A program made the position numbers and the translations under genes. The notes beneath the pieces are model-generated. The model saw only the letters and a program-made list of their open reading frames with translations. It was not told where the DNA came from and ran no database searches. This document shows, one piece after another, positions 36,185 to 45,115 of a DNA stretch of 64,000 nt. Numbering within the stretch: the first letter of the stretch is position 1; each line of letters begins with the position of its first letter. Source of the stretch: Nansenia antarctica (taxonomy: Eukaryota; Chordata; Actinopteri; Argentiniformes; Microstomatidae); NCBI GenBank assembly GCA_963989245.1, contig OZ022351.1, forward strand, positions 24,660,629 to 24,724,628, read 5' to 3'.

Positions 36185-36502
36185 ATATTGAGCAGTAGGT
36201 CAGAGTCGACTACAGCTGTTTTCCGGGCAGTGAAGTCAGTTTTTAGCTGCAGGATGGTCGTGTCTGGAGTGTGGAGCGTGCTGCTGCTGTGGGGCGGTAT
36301 CTGCCTCTGTGTCCCTGGCCTGTCTCATGGAGCTCTGGTCATCTCCCGGGAAACCACCACGCCTCAGGTGACTACTTTTACAGTAATAGTATTACTCCTT
36401 ATTCTTACTCTCTATTGTTACTCCATGTGTTTATGCATCTTTTCTAGATTAACAGTTTTTTTGCATCTTCTCTCCGCTTTTCCATCCTGTCCTCTGCTGG
36501 AA
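35965..36502 (+). repeat. Inverted duplication, arm with copied itih exon 1
   Basis: Inverse copy of 33828-34392 with only a few substitutions, a differing CA length and a few small indels. The two arms face away from each other across a 1.6-kb spacer that holds the tRNA-Glu pair. Confidence 0.92.
36254..36367 (+). pseudogene. Duplicated itih exon 1 (signal-peptide exon)
   Basis: This 114-nt exon is the inverse copy of 33955-34068. It keeps ATG, 38 open codons and the GTGACT splice donor. The only coding change seen is Y to C near residue 17. Its TATA-like box (tgtataaagaacac near 36112) and leader are also copied. No other itih exon follows on the plus strand, so by itself it encodes only a signal peptide reading into the BEL element region. 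The exon is intact and could in principle be used as an alternative first exon by something downstream. Confidence 0.85.
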
Positions 36503-36524
36503 CGGTACTCTGAGTACTCTCTCT

Positions 36525-36680
36525 CGGACTTTTATTCAGAAATTAAATTGTTCTGACTTTTATTCAGAAATTTAATTTTCCAGACTTTTATTCAGAAATT
36601 TTATTTTTCTGACTTTTATTCTAACATTTTATTTTCCGGACTTTTATTCTGAAATTTAATTTTTCGGACTTTCGGTCTAC
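36525..36680. repeat. About 31-bp AT-rich tandem repeat
   Basis: Five degenerate units of the type gacttttattcagaaattta followed by attttcc, between the inverted-duplication arm and the tRNA at 36690. Confidence 0.85.
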
Positions 36681-36689
36681 ACCCACACC

Positions 36690-36761
36690 TCCCTGGTGGT
36701 CTAGTGGTTAGGATTCGGCGCTCTCACCGCCGCGGCCCGGGTTCGATTCCCGGTCAGGGAA
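36690..36761 (+). tRNA. tRNA-Glu-CTC: tRNA-Glu (CTC)
   Basis: Fourth identical copy, plus strand, with five T downstream as terminator. It has the extended downstream flank also seen at 35253-35375. Confidence 0.95.
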
Positions 36762-37059
36762 CGTCCTTTTTGGTGCCGGTCCAGCAGGAGAAACCAGGGC
36801 CATGCAGAGGGAGCGTACCAGCCGGCAGGCCTGAGAGTGAATACAGAAATTGGGAGGAAATGTATCTCTCAATCAAGCAGTTTTAATGAACTCCCAGCAG
36901 AGTCAAAACATAACATTCTATGATCACTACCTTTTCCAGTTGAACATAAACTAATTTCGCCCATGAGTAGAACTGACACCTCATCTATCATGGAAATGTT
37001 ACTCTTTGCATATGTAAGAGATTAGATGCCAATGAGAAGTTACCTTGATCAATATGTAC

Positions 37060-37600
37060 AAATAAATAAAGTTGAATCTGATTTGTTGAATGATACTTGT
37101 GGGGTTTCACAAGGTTCTGTGCAAGGCCCCAAACTGTTTATACTGTATATAAATTATATCTGTTAAGTGTCTACATTGTTTAAAATTGTTTTATTTGCTG
37201 ATGACACTAATTCATATTGCTCCGGGAAAGGTTTGGAAGGCTTCTGAATACGGTGGAAAGAGAATTGAAAGTCTTGGAAATGGTTTGATATTATTATTAT
37301 TATTATTATTAAGTTATCATAGAATTTAGGCAAAACAAAGTTTATTATATTTGGTAATCGGCAAACCAGTAATCAAGTTAAAATGATGATCAATGATGTT
37401 GAAATGGAAAGAGTATATGAAAATAAATCCAGGTGTAATAATTGATGTATGTAGAGAACCGTGTGCAGTGTGTTGCAAGAAGCAACATTGCAAATTGGGT
37501 GCAAAGCAGAACATGTGTTTTGAGTTTTGGAGACTTGAGCTGAGGTTTTGCTCACGGAGTGTCAGTTTCAATAATTGTGCATTATGTGTAATTTGAGTGT
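37060..37600 (+). pseudogene. Decayed LINE reverse transcriptase fragment
   Basis: The translation near 37090-37220 shows GVSQGSVQGPKLFILYIN, then LFADDTN, the two core RT blocks with the catalytic FADD, broken by an in-frame stop. Further on KTKFIIFGNR resembles the block after the catalytic core. There are multiple stops and shifts. It differs from the L2 copy at 1190 and the clade is not resolved. Confidence 0.7.
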
Positions 37601-37624
37601 GTTAGCAATTGAACAAATTGTAAC

Positions 37625-37815
37625 TGTAAATAATAATAATAATAATAATAACTTTATTTGTAGAGCGCTTTTCCTACAAACGTTGCAGCTCAATGTGCTT
37701 TAATCATTCTATAATCTTAATTTAATTATTTTGTAACTTAAATGCAATATTAAAAGGATGGGTTTTTATAATCTTAATTTAATTATTTTGTCATTTAAAG
37801 GATGCAATGAGGAAA
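37625..37815 (-). mobile_element. LINE tail with (AAT)n, copy 1
   Basis: The stretch aataataataactttatttg, then tagagcgcttttcctacaaa, is shared almost base for base with 44885-45115, including the internal duplicated taatcttaatttaattattt. The poly-repeat end is at the left, so it is on the minus strand. Confidence 0.7.
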
Positions 37816-37844
37816 GGAAGCTTGTGAGGAAATAATAGATATGT

Positions 37845-37860
37845 CCACTAGAGGGCAGCA
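37845..37860 (+). promoter_or_regulatory. CTCF-like motif
   Basis: CCACTAGAGGGCAGCA closely matches the vertebrate CTCF core. It lies between itih and the LTR element. It is a motif match only. Confidence 0.45.
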
Positions 37861-38102
37861 CCACACCAGAGTGTTATATTTGGCTCTTGGCTCCAGTGTG
37901 TAAAATTGCCTACTAGGTACAGGTCTAGGATCTGCTTCAACTCTCCAAATCCACAACACAAAACTGGTCCAAAACTAGCTTATGGGGACATATTCACCTA
38001 ATGCTGCTACAACGAAGGAGCCTGTTTGCACATCAGAGGAGGCTGGTGGAGGTAGGAATGGGAGGACAGGTTGATTCCATTGCATGGAATGGAATGATTC
38101 CA

Positions 38103-38158
38103 TTCATTTACATTTACATTTGTTTTGGCATTTAGCAGACGCCTTTATCCAACGTGAC
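38103..38158 (-). mobile_element. V-SINE-type tail interrupted by the BEL element
   Basis: The stretch ggcatttagcagacgccttt, then atccaacgtgac, resumes at 44226 with gtgacttacaacaaatac. Joined, the two halves match 23433-23490, showing that the LTR element landed inside an older SINE tail. Confidence 0.85.
38154..38158. other. Target-site duplication, left copy
   Basis: GTGAC precedes the left LTR and is repeated at 44226-44230 after the right LTR. A 5-bp duplication fits BEL/Pao integration. Confidence 0.9.
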
Positions 38159-39241
38159 TGTTGTGAAGGCCCACAGTTTAGTGCCAGTTTAGTTTCCCCA
38201 AACCAGCCCTATTTTTCCCCAGTTATTTCTTTGTTATTTTCTATACTATTTCTGTACGTTTTAGGAAGTGTATGTATTATTCTTGTAATGTTTATGCATA
38301 TGTTTGATGACGTAGTATCCGGGGTGTGTCCGTGACCCGGATGCTACGTTCGGTGGTGCCTATATAAGAAACGGAAGTAGTCCGCGAGTCAGTGTGTGAG
38401 GAGAAGCAGAACGAGAGAGAAGCAGAACGAGAGAGAAGCAGAACGAGAGAAAGCAACGAAGTCAATCGAAGATGGCGGATTCCGTAACACGCACCCCGTG
38501 CTGAAGCGGACCACCAAAAGTGATTATCGAGTGTACCACTGTAGCCCGTTTAGTTGTGTTCCCGTTGGACCGCCTCGCCAGCAGCCGGCTGTTCAACGTT
38601 GGACCAAGCGAGACGCCAGCTGGACATCATCGTCGCCTCCACGAGCGGACTGCGACCAAACACTGACTCCAGCGGAGCTTCGACGCGGACCACGGGACTT
38701 GGGCCCTTCACCTCGTGGTAGACCACGAAGACGGCCCTTTCCCTCCGTGTTGCTACGTCCCCCCCCCTTTCGTCGGCTAAACTTCATCGACGCACATGCC
38801 ATTCAACCAGGCCTCAACGCGCACCACAGCCCTGGACTATCAGCCTGTTCAGGCCAGAGACTATCAGTGAGTGATTGAGTGTGTGTGTGGCCGGCCGGGA
38901 GGGAATGTATATATGGGGATGTATACAACCGTCATGTGTAATAAATGTGTTGTTCATATGTAATACCGTGTGTTAGTTGTTTGTAGCTCCAATGCTAATG
39001 CTAGTTGTTTGTAGCTCCAATGCTAATGCTAGTTGTTTGTAGCTCCAATGCTAATGCTAGTTGTTTGAAGGCTAATGCTAATGCTAGTTCCCTTGCTAAT
39101 GCTAACGACATTAACTGCTAGTCTAACGGTTTGCTGGCGCCCCCTGCCTGTATCCTCCTATACTGCCTATTTAGCTCCATTAGTTAGATAACCAGCCCCT
39201 TCCTAAATTATACAGTCCTTTTCAGCTACTCCCTGGTTACA
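38159..39241 (+). repeat. Left LTR (1,083 bp)
   Basis: Starts TGTTGTGAAGG and ends TTACA. TATATAAG at 38361-38368 should start transcription near 38390. AATAAA at 38940-38945 is the poly(A) signal, giving a long R region. A 16-bp agaagcagaacgagag repeat lies at 38400-38450 and a 28-bp tagctccaatgctaatgcta-type repeat at 38975-39065. A 160-codon open frame from 38396 occurs in both LTRs, but no family is recognised. Confidence 0.95.
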
Positions 39242-39243
39242 AT

Positions 39244-39260
39244 TGGTCCTTCGAGCCGGA
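39244..39260 (+). other. Primer binding site (tRNA-Tyr)
   Basis: TGGTCCTTCGAGCCGGA, two bases after the LTR, is complementary to the 3' end of vertebrate tRNA-Tyr including the added CCA. Confidence 0.8.
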
Positions 39261-39279
39261 TCGGTAGTGTAGTGATAGC

Positions 39280-42200
39280 ATGGCTGAGCGCAGCCAACCA
39301 GACCAGACAGTTACCCCCCCTTCTCCGCCCCCTGAGCCAGAGCCACGACCACAGCGAGTCCCGCGGTTGCCTCCGAGGTTACAGGAGTATGAGCTTGAGC
39401 TCGAAAGCTCACTGAGTGGTAGCGAGGAGCGCACTCCACGGGATACAGTGGTCGGAGAGGCCGAGGTGTCCGCCGGCGCGCGGGTGGCTAGCACTGAGAC
39501 AGCCCTCAAAGAGCACCAGCCTGAGGATGAGATGGCAGAACCGCAGGGTTTTGCCGTGGAAACGGAAGAACAGGAAGGAGAGGCCCGGTCCGACAGCGCC
39601 TGCGGGCGGAAGAGGGAGGGCCTCAGCCTTAACGATCTGCCTCCCAGTACGGCGCGCTCGAGACCTAGCTCCTGCCGCTCAGTGGCTTCCTACCGGTCCA
39701 GGGCTTCCGTGGGCAGTTCTGCCTCTGGGGCGGATAGCCTGCACTCCAGAGGGAGTAGTGCCGCGCTGTCCGAATGTATGCGCCAACAGGCCGAGATGGC
39801 GTTAGAGCGGGAGCGCCAACAGGCCGAGATGGCGTTAGAGCGGGAGCGCCAACAGGCCGAGACGGCGTTAGAGCGGGAACGACTCCAGTTCGAGCGTGAA
39901 CGCCTCCAGCGCCAGGAGGCGCTAGAACGCGAACGCCTCCAGATGAACGGAGCGGAACGCGTGGCGGAGAGACAGCGCCAGGAGGCGCTAGAACGTGAAC
40001 GCTTCCAGATGGAGCGCGACCGCCTCCAGACGGAGAGACAGCGCCAGGAGGCGTCCGAGAGGGAACGCCTCCAGATGAACGGAGCGGAACGTGCGGCGGA
40101 GAGGCAGCGCCAGGAGGCGTTAGAGAGGGAACGCATCCAGTACGAGCGCGAGCGCCTCCAGATGGAGGGGGCGGAACGCGCGGCGGAGAGGCAGATGGCG
40201 AGAGAGCAACTGCACGCAGAGAAGATGGAGGAAATGATGCAGACCATGCGCGACGTGTGCATCAGCAGAACTCCGTCGGCCCGTAGCTCCAGAGCATCAT
40301 CCGCACGGCCCTCTCGAGTGCCATCTCCTGAACCCCCCGCCGATGGCTCCATGACCCCCGCCATGACTGTCCAACTACAGGCCCAGCTGACCACCTGGAA
40401 GGAAGAGGACCAGGGACCCGACCGCTACGCGGCCCAGAGGGAGCCAGCGTCGCTGCCCGGGAGGGGAGCCATCCCCCAAGAGCGTAGCACACCCCTGGGT
40501 CCTCCAGTGCACCAAAATGCATGCAGGCCGGACACCCAGATCGTCACTCCAGCACCGATGATCCACTACAGGATGTTCCCCCAGGTGGAGGGACCCAAGT
40601 TCCCCTTCTTCAAGGACGAGGACAGGAGCCAGTATGTGGAGCTACGCATCTGCCTAGACACGCTCTTGGACAACTCCTGCTCAGAGTCCTACAAATATGC
40701 GATTCTCCTTCAGCATGTGAGGAACCCCAGAGCCCACAACATGGTACTGGCCCATGCCTCCGCACCGACACCTTACACCAGAGCGCTCGCTGACTTGGAT
40801 GCCCGCTACGGTCGTCCCTGGAACCACGCCCTTGCTGAACTGCAAGCCCTCGAACAGCAGGCCCCCATCAAGGATGACCGGGCGCTGGATGACTTCGCGC
40901 TCCGCGTGCACACCTTGGTTGGGATGCTGAAGACGCAGGGCCCAGCTGGCGCCAGCGAGATCAACAGCACCTCCAACGTAGAGCGGCTGCTCCGCAAGAT
41001 CCCACGTTTCCGGCAGGAGAGGTTCCGGCGACAGCAGCGCGTTCGTAACCCCGGGAAGTTGGGTCTGAGCATGGCTGCCTTCGCGGAGTTCCTACTGGAG
41101 GAAGTGCATGACACCAACGTAGACGCCATGGGTTACGCTGAGCCGAAGAAGGAGAGGGAGAAGGGAGACCGCTGGGACCGGCCGAGCTCGAACAGAGGAC
41201 GCACAGTAGGAGTGCTGCACACGGAGGAGGAGCCTCGGAGAGAGAGGAAAGCCCGACCTGAGGGAAAGGATTCCTCTCAACCCCCTCAAAAGGGACGGAG
41301 AGGTCCACCGCCATGTCCGTACTGCCCCAGCGAGCACTGGTTCAATGAGTGCAGTGACTTCGACAACCTGAGTACCGAGGACAAGCAGAGGTGGCTCGAG
41401 GAGAACAAGAGGTGCTGGAACTGTGGGCGCGACCATCTGGCGAAGAACTGCACCTTGAGGAGGAAGTGCAACCGCTGTGAGGAGGTCCACCTCCACATCC
41501 TACACGAGGTCTCCCTCGCCAGGTCCACGGAGGGCAACAGAAGCCCTAGGTCCGGTCGCGCACCGGAAGAGGAAACCCCTGTCTACTACCTAGACTCGCC
41601 ACAGAGCAGCAGCTCCAAGGTTCTACTGAAGGTGGTGAAGGTCCGACTTCACCACAACAACGCTGTGTACGACACGTACGCCGTTCTAGACGACGGGTCG
41701 GAACGGACCATCCTTCTCCAGGGGGCAGTGCGCCAGTTGGGGCTCCAAGGGACTGCGGAGAAGCTGACTCTGCGCACGATACGTCGCGACCTTAAAGAGG
41801 TCACCGGGGCGAGAATCAACTTCTCTATCTCCCCGGCGGGGCGGCCGTCGGATAGACATCGGCTTCAGAATGTCTTCACCTCCGACCAGCTAGCGCTCTC
41901 CCGCTACGACTACCCCCTGGAGAGGTTACGCGCAAGATATCCCCACCTACGGGGAGTAGACCTACACCCGATAGAAGGAGCGGAGCCAACCCTTCTCATC
42001 GGCTCGGACAACGCTGACCTGATCGTGTCGCTCCGTCCTCCGCTGAGAGGACCACGAGGCTGCCCGATGGCTGTTAAGACTGCGCTTGGGTGGGCCCTCC
42101 AAGGCGCTACCGAGGGGAGAGATAGAGACGGGAGAGCTACGTCATCCCTCCATGTCCGAACAGAAGAAGCAAACCAACCAACCGGACCGCCTGGAGTGGA

Positions 42201-43119
42201 ATCTATTGCTGCCAGTGCACCTGGAACAGTTAGTACCACAAATGGTTCACCACAGGATGACCAACCAAAGAAGAAGTCTCTGTGGACAGAGCATAAGTCT
42301 CTGGATGGGAAGACCTACTACTACAACTCCCAGACTAAGGAGTCCCGGTGGTGGCGCTACCGTGCCATGGCGGCAACAGCTGTTGCCGAGGAACACCTGC
42401 AGGTGGCCATGCACCCTCACGTGGCCGAGGTCAGCATTGACGCACCCGTCAACTCCGTCAAGTACACGTCAGCCATGAAAGTCTCAGCCAGTATTGTAGA
42501 CGCCTCCAAGGAGGAAAGGCCGAAGTTGGCAAAGAAGAGAGTAAAGTGGAACCCAGAAGAGGAGGCCAAGCAGGCCTTCAAAGAGCTTCTGGAGGAGGAT
42601 GGTGGTTCATCCGACGCGTCATGGGAGCAAACCATGAGAATGATCATCAACGACCCACGCTACAGCGCCCTGCCCAAGCTGAGTGAGAAGAAGCAAGCGT
42701 TTAAGGCCTACAAGGCTAAGAAGGAGAAGGAACAAGCCAAGCAGCTCAGGAAGAGGAACTGGGAGGCGCTGAAGAGCATTCTGGACAACATGGCCAGCGT
42801 CACCTACTGCACCACCTGGTCCGAGGCCCAGCAGTACCTGCTGGCCGACCCCTCCTTCGCTGAGTACGAGGCGCTGCAGAGCATGGACCAGGAAGACGCT
42901 CTGATCTGCTTCGAGGAGCACATCCGCGCCCTGGAGAAGGAGGAGAAGCAGAAGATTCTGCTGAGGGAGAGAGACAAGATGTCCGAAGGTGCCGTGGTAC
43001 TGGTGATGGACCAGTCCCTTCCGCGCGCCGCCTGGCAGACAGGCAGAGTGGTCAACACTATCACCTCCTACTTCACGCTGCTAGAGCAGCCTAGCCAGTG
43101 TGCCTTCTTAGTTAACTGA
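39280..43119 (+). CDS. BEL gag-protease fused to PRPF40A-like WW/FF segment and integrase tail
   Basis: One 1,279-aa ORF. Residues 1-165 are disordered. About 167-317 is an Arg/Glu/Gln-rich coiled coil of repeated units (ERERLQMNGAERAAERQRQE). The BEL gag domain (DUF1759 type) starts near 427. Zinc knuckles follow near 679 (CPYCPSEHWFNEC) and 712 (CWNCGRDHLAKNC). The protease-like domain has LDDGSERTIL near 804 and the BEL block TALGWALQG. After a linker, residues about 998-1232 match PRPF40A: KSLWTEHKSLDGKTYYYN, then SQTKESRW, EEAKQAFKELL, INDPRYSALPKLSEKKQAF, EKEQAKQLRKRNWEALKSIL and EDALICFEEHIRALEKEE. From about 1237 GAVVLVMDQSLP with GRV is the BEL integrase C-terminal region (DUF5641 type). 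No intron is present, so the capture came through mRNA. PRPF40A recruits U1 snRNP and the pol II CTD; any role in the element is unknown. Confidence 0.9.
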   Translation: MAERSQPDQTVTPPSPPPEPEPRPQRVPRLPPRLQEYELELESSLSGSEERTPRDTVVGEAEVSAGARVASTETALKEHQPEDEMAEPQGFAVETEEQEGEARSDSACGRKREGLSLNDLPPSTARSRPSSCRSVASYRSRASVGSSASGADSLHSRGSSAALSECMRQQAEMALERERQQAEMALERERQQAETALERERLQFERERLQRQEALERERLQMNGAERVAERQRQEALERERFQMERDRLQTERQRQEASERERLQMNGAERAAERQRQEALERERIQYERERLQMEGAERAAERQMAREQLHAEKMEEMMQTMRDVCISRTPSARSSRASSARPSRVPSPEPPADGSMTPAMTVQLQAQLTTWKEEDQGPDRYAAQREPASLPGRGAIPQERSTPLGPPVHQNACRPDTQIVTPAPMIHYRMFPQVEGPKFPFFKDEDRSQYVELRICLDTLLDNSCSESYKYAILLQHVRNPRAHNMVLAHASAPTPYTRALADLDARYGRPWNHALAELQALEQQAPIKDDRALDDFALRVHTLVGMLKTQGPAGASEINSTSNVERLLRKIPRFRQERFRRQQRVRNPGKLGLSMAAFAEFLLEEVHDTNVDAMGYAEPKKEREKGDRWDRPSSNRGRTVGVLHTEEEPRRERKARPEGKDSSQPPQKGRRGPPPCPYCPSEHWFNECSDFDNLSTEDKQRWLEENKRCWNCGRDHLAKNCTLRRKCNRCEEVHLHILHEVSLARSTEGNRSPRSGRAPEEETPVYYLDSPQSSSSKVLLKVVKVRLHHNNAVYDTYAVLDDGSERTILLQGAVRQLGLQGTAEKLTLRTIRRDLKEVTGARINFSISPAGRPSDRHRLQNVFTSDQLALSRYDYPLERLRARYPHLRGVDLHPIEGAEPTLLIGSDNADLIVSLRPPLRGPRGCPMAVKTALGWALQGATEGRDRDGRATSSLHVRTEEANQPTGPPGVESIAASAPGTVSTTNGSPQDDQPKKKSLWTEHKSLDGKTYYYNSQTKESRWWRYRAMAATAVAEEHLQVAMHPHVAEVSIDAPVNSVKYTSAMKVSASIVDASKEERPKLAKKRVKWNPEEEAKQAFKELLEEDGGSSDASWEQTMRMIINDPRYSALPKLSEKKQAFKAYKAKKEKEQAKQLRKRNWEALKSILDNMASVTYCTTWSEAQQYLLADPSFAEYEALQSMDQEDALICFEEHIRALEKEEKQKILLRERDKMSEGAVVLVMDQSLPRAAWQTGRVVNTITSYFTLLEQPSQCAFLVN
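42271..42977 (+). other. Captured host segment, prpf40a-like
   Basis: Approximate limits of the host-like insert inside the BEL ORF. The hybrid WW domain (Trp near residues 1002 and 1024) joins the first half of PRPF40A WW1 to the second half of WW2 at the shared YYYN. Near residue 1145 (AYK followed by AKKEKEQ) about 70 host residues between the first and second FF regions are missing. The linker between WW and FF is also shortened. The reading frame is kept throughout. Junctions are judged by eye from remembered PRPF40A sequence. Confidence 0.75.
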
Positions 43120-43142
43120 AACCGAGGGTTTCATGGGGCGGC

Positions 43143-44225
43143 TGTTGTGAAGGCCCACAGTTTAGTGCCAGTTTAGTTTCCCCAAACCAGCCCTATTTTG
43201 CCCCAGTTATTTCTTTGTTATTTTCTATACTATTTCTGTACGTTTTAGGAAGTGTATGTATTATTCTTGTAATGTTTATGCATATGTTTGATGACGTAGT
43301 ATCCGGGGTGTGTCCGTGACCCGGATGCTACGTTCGGTGGTGCCTATATAAGAAACGGAAGTAGTCCGCGAGTCAGTGTGTGAGGAGAAGCAGAACGAGA
43401 GAGAAGCAGAACGAGAGAGAAGCAGAACGAGAGAAAGCAACGAAGTCAATCGAAGATGGCGGATTCCGTAACACGCACCCCGTGCTGAAGCGGACCACCA
43501 AAAGTGATTATCGAGTGTACCACTGTAGCCCGTTTAGTTGTGTTCCCGTTGGACCGCCTCGCCAGCAGCCGGCTGTTCAACGTTGGACACACCCACACGC
43601 CAGCTGGACATCATCGTCGCCTCCACGAGCGGACTGCGACCAAACACTGACTCCAGCGGAGCTTCGACGCGGACCACGGGACTTGGGCCCTTCACCTCGT
43701 GGTAGACCACGAAGACGGCCCTTTCCCTCCGTGTTGCTACGTCCCCCCCCCTTTCGTCGGCTAAACTTCATCGACGCACATGCCATTCAACCAGGCCTCA
43801 ACGCGCACCACAGCCCTGGACTATCAGCCTGTTCAGGCCAGAGACTATCAGTGAGTGATTGAGTGTGTGTGTGGCCGGCCGGGAGGGAATGTATATATGG
43901 GGATGTATACAACCGTCATGTGTAATAAATGTGTTGTTCATATGTAATACCGTGTGTTAGTTGTTTGTAGCTCCAATGCTAATGCTAGTTGTTTGTAGCT
44001 CCAATGCTAATGCTAGTTGTTTGTAGCTCCAATGCTAATGCTAGTTGTTTGAAGGCTAATGCTAATGCTAGTTCCCTTGCTAATGCTAACGACATTAACT
44101 GCTAGTCTAACGGTTTGCTGGCGCCCCCTGCCTGTATCCTCCTATACTGCCTATTTAGCTCCATTAGTTAGATAACCAGCCCCTTCCTAAATTATACAGT
44201 CCTTTTCAGCTACTCCCTGGTTACA
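43143..44225 (+). repeat. Right LTR (1,083 bp)
   Basis: Same length as the left LTR, with TATA at 43345-43352 and AATAAA at 43924-43929. Differences seen are one T/G change near 43190 and a cluster within about 12 bp near 43588 (cacacccacacg against ccaagcgagacg). Everything else compared by eye is identical. Confidence 0.95.
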
Positions 44226-44230
44226 GTGAC

Positions 44231-44884
44231 TTACAACAAATACATTTTCTAAGTAAGTAAATCATTCAGATTCAGATTCAATTTAATTGCAATTGGCAGA
44301 GTACAGTGTACAGAGACAACGAAACGCATTCGGCATCTAGCCATAAAGATAGCCATAAAGAAGCCATAAAGATATTATGAACACATATATACAGTGTGAT
44401 ATGTACAGACAAGGGCGAGATATGTACAGTTAAGATATATGCAGTAGATATGTACAGAGCAAGGGCAATGGTTATCAATACAATATGTACAGACAGAATA
44501 TGTACAATGTGCAAAAACAGGGCAGGGGGGGGGGGGGGGCAATGTTCATCCTGTTGGGGAGGTGGAGGGGGCCATCATAAGAAAAATAAATCTATGCTAG
44601 GACCTGAGGCCTACAGAAACTACACAGGGGGGTAGTGGGGATGAAGAGGTCTTTAGGAGGGACAGTTAAGGTGTAGCCTGAAGAGATGGAGGTCTTCAAT
44701 CTACGACAGAATATAAGTAGCGACTCTGCAGTCCTGACAACAGTGGGAAGCTCGTTCCACCATTCCATGCATTATACAGTAGAGCAGCCAGTTCTGCAGC
44801 AAAGCAAAGGGATTGGACGGGCACCGAGCGGGTTGGATAACCTTGCCAGAGGTGAATGAAATTAAGTGCTCGTCTCTATGCATA
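44231..44884 (-). mobile_element. SINE remainder and LINE 3' fragments
   Basis: The rest of the interrupted SINE tail (44226-44262) is followed by a minus-strand LINE end (attcagattcaatttaattg, then agtacagtgtacagagac) with repeated tatgtacag units. It continues as non-coding LINE 3' UTR-like sequence to about 44880. Confidence 0.5.
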
Positions 44885-45115
44885 TGTAACAATAATAATA
44901 ATAATAATAATTATAACTTTATTTGTATAGCGCTTTTCCTGCAAACGTTGCAGCTCAAAGTGCTTTAATCATTCTATAATCTTAATTTAATTATTTTGTA
45001 ACTTAAATGCAATATTAAAAGGATGGGTTTTTATAATCTTAATTTAATTATTTAGTCATTTAAAGGCAATATTAAAAAGATGGGTTTTTAGTCTTGACGT
45101 GAACATAATTTGCTG
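44885..45115 (-). mobile_element. LINE tail with (AAT)n, copy 2
   Basis: Partner of 37625-37815 with the same tail and internal duplication. The two copies now lie on either side of the BEL element but belong to separate insertions. Confidence 0.7.

Larger units (their letters stand above)
38159..44225 (+). mobile_element. BEL/Pao LTR retrotransposon carrying a captured prpf40a segment
   Basis: Complete structure: left LTR, tRNA-Tyr primer site, one 1,279-codon ORF, a weak purine tract (atggggcggc) and right LTR, bounded by GTGAC duplications. The internal part is only 3.9 kb, because reverse transcriptase, RNase H and most of integrase are absent. Between the protease and the integrase tail the ORF carries host-like PRPF40A sequence. 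It would need a full-length relative for enzymes, so it is non-autonomous. Near-identical LTRs and the intact ORF point to recent insertion. Confidence 0.93.

Noticed and set aside
39690..40394. 234-codon minus-strand Arg-Ser-rich frame inside the BEL element
   Set aside because: Antisense shadow of the repetitive Arg/Glu coiled-coil coding region.
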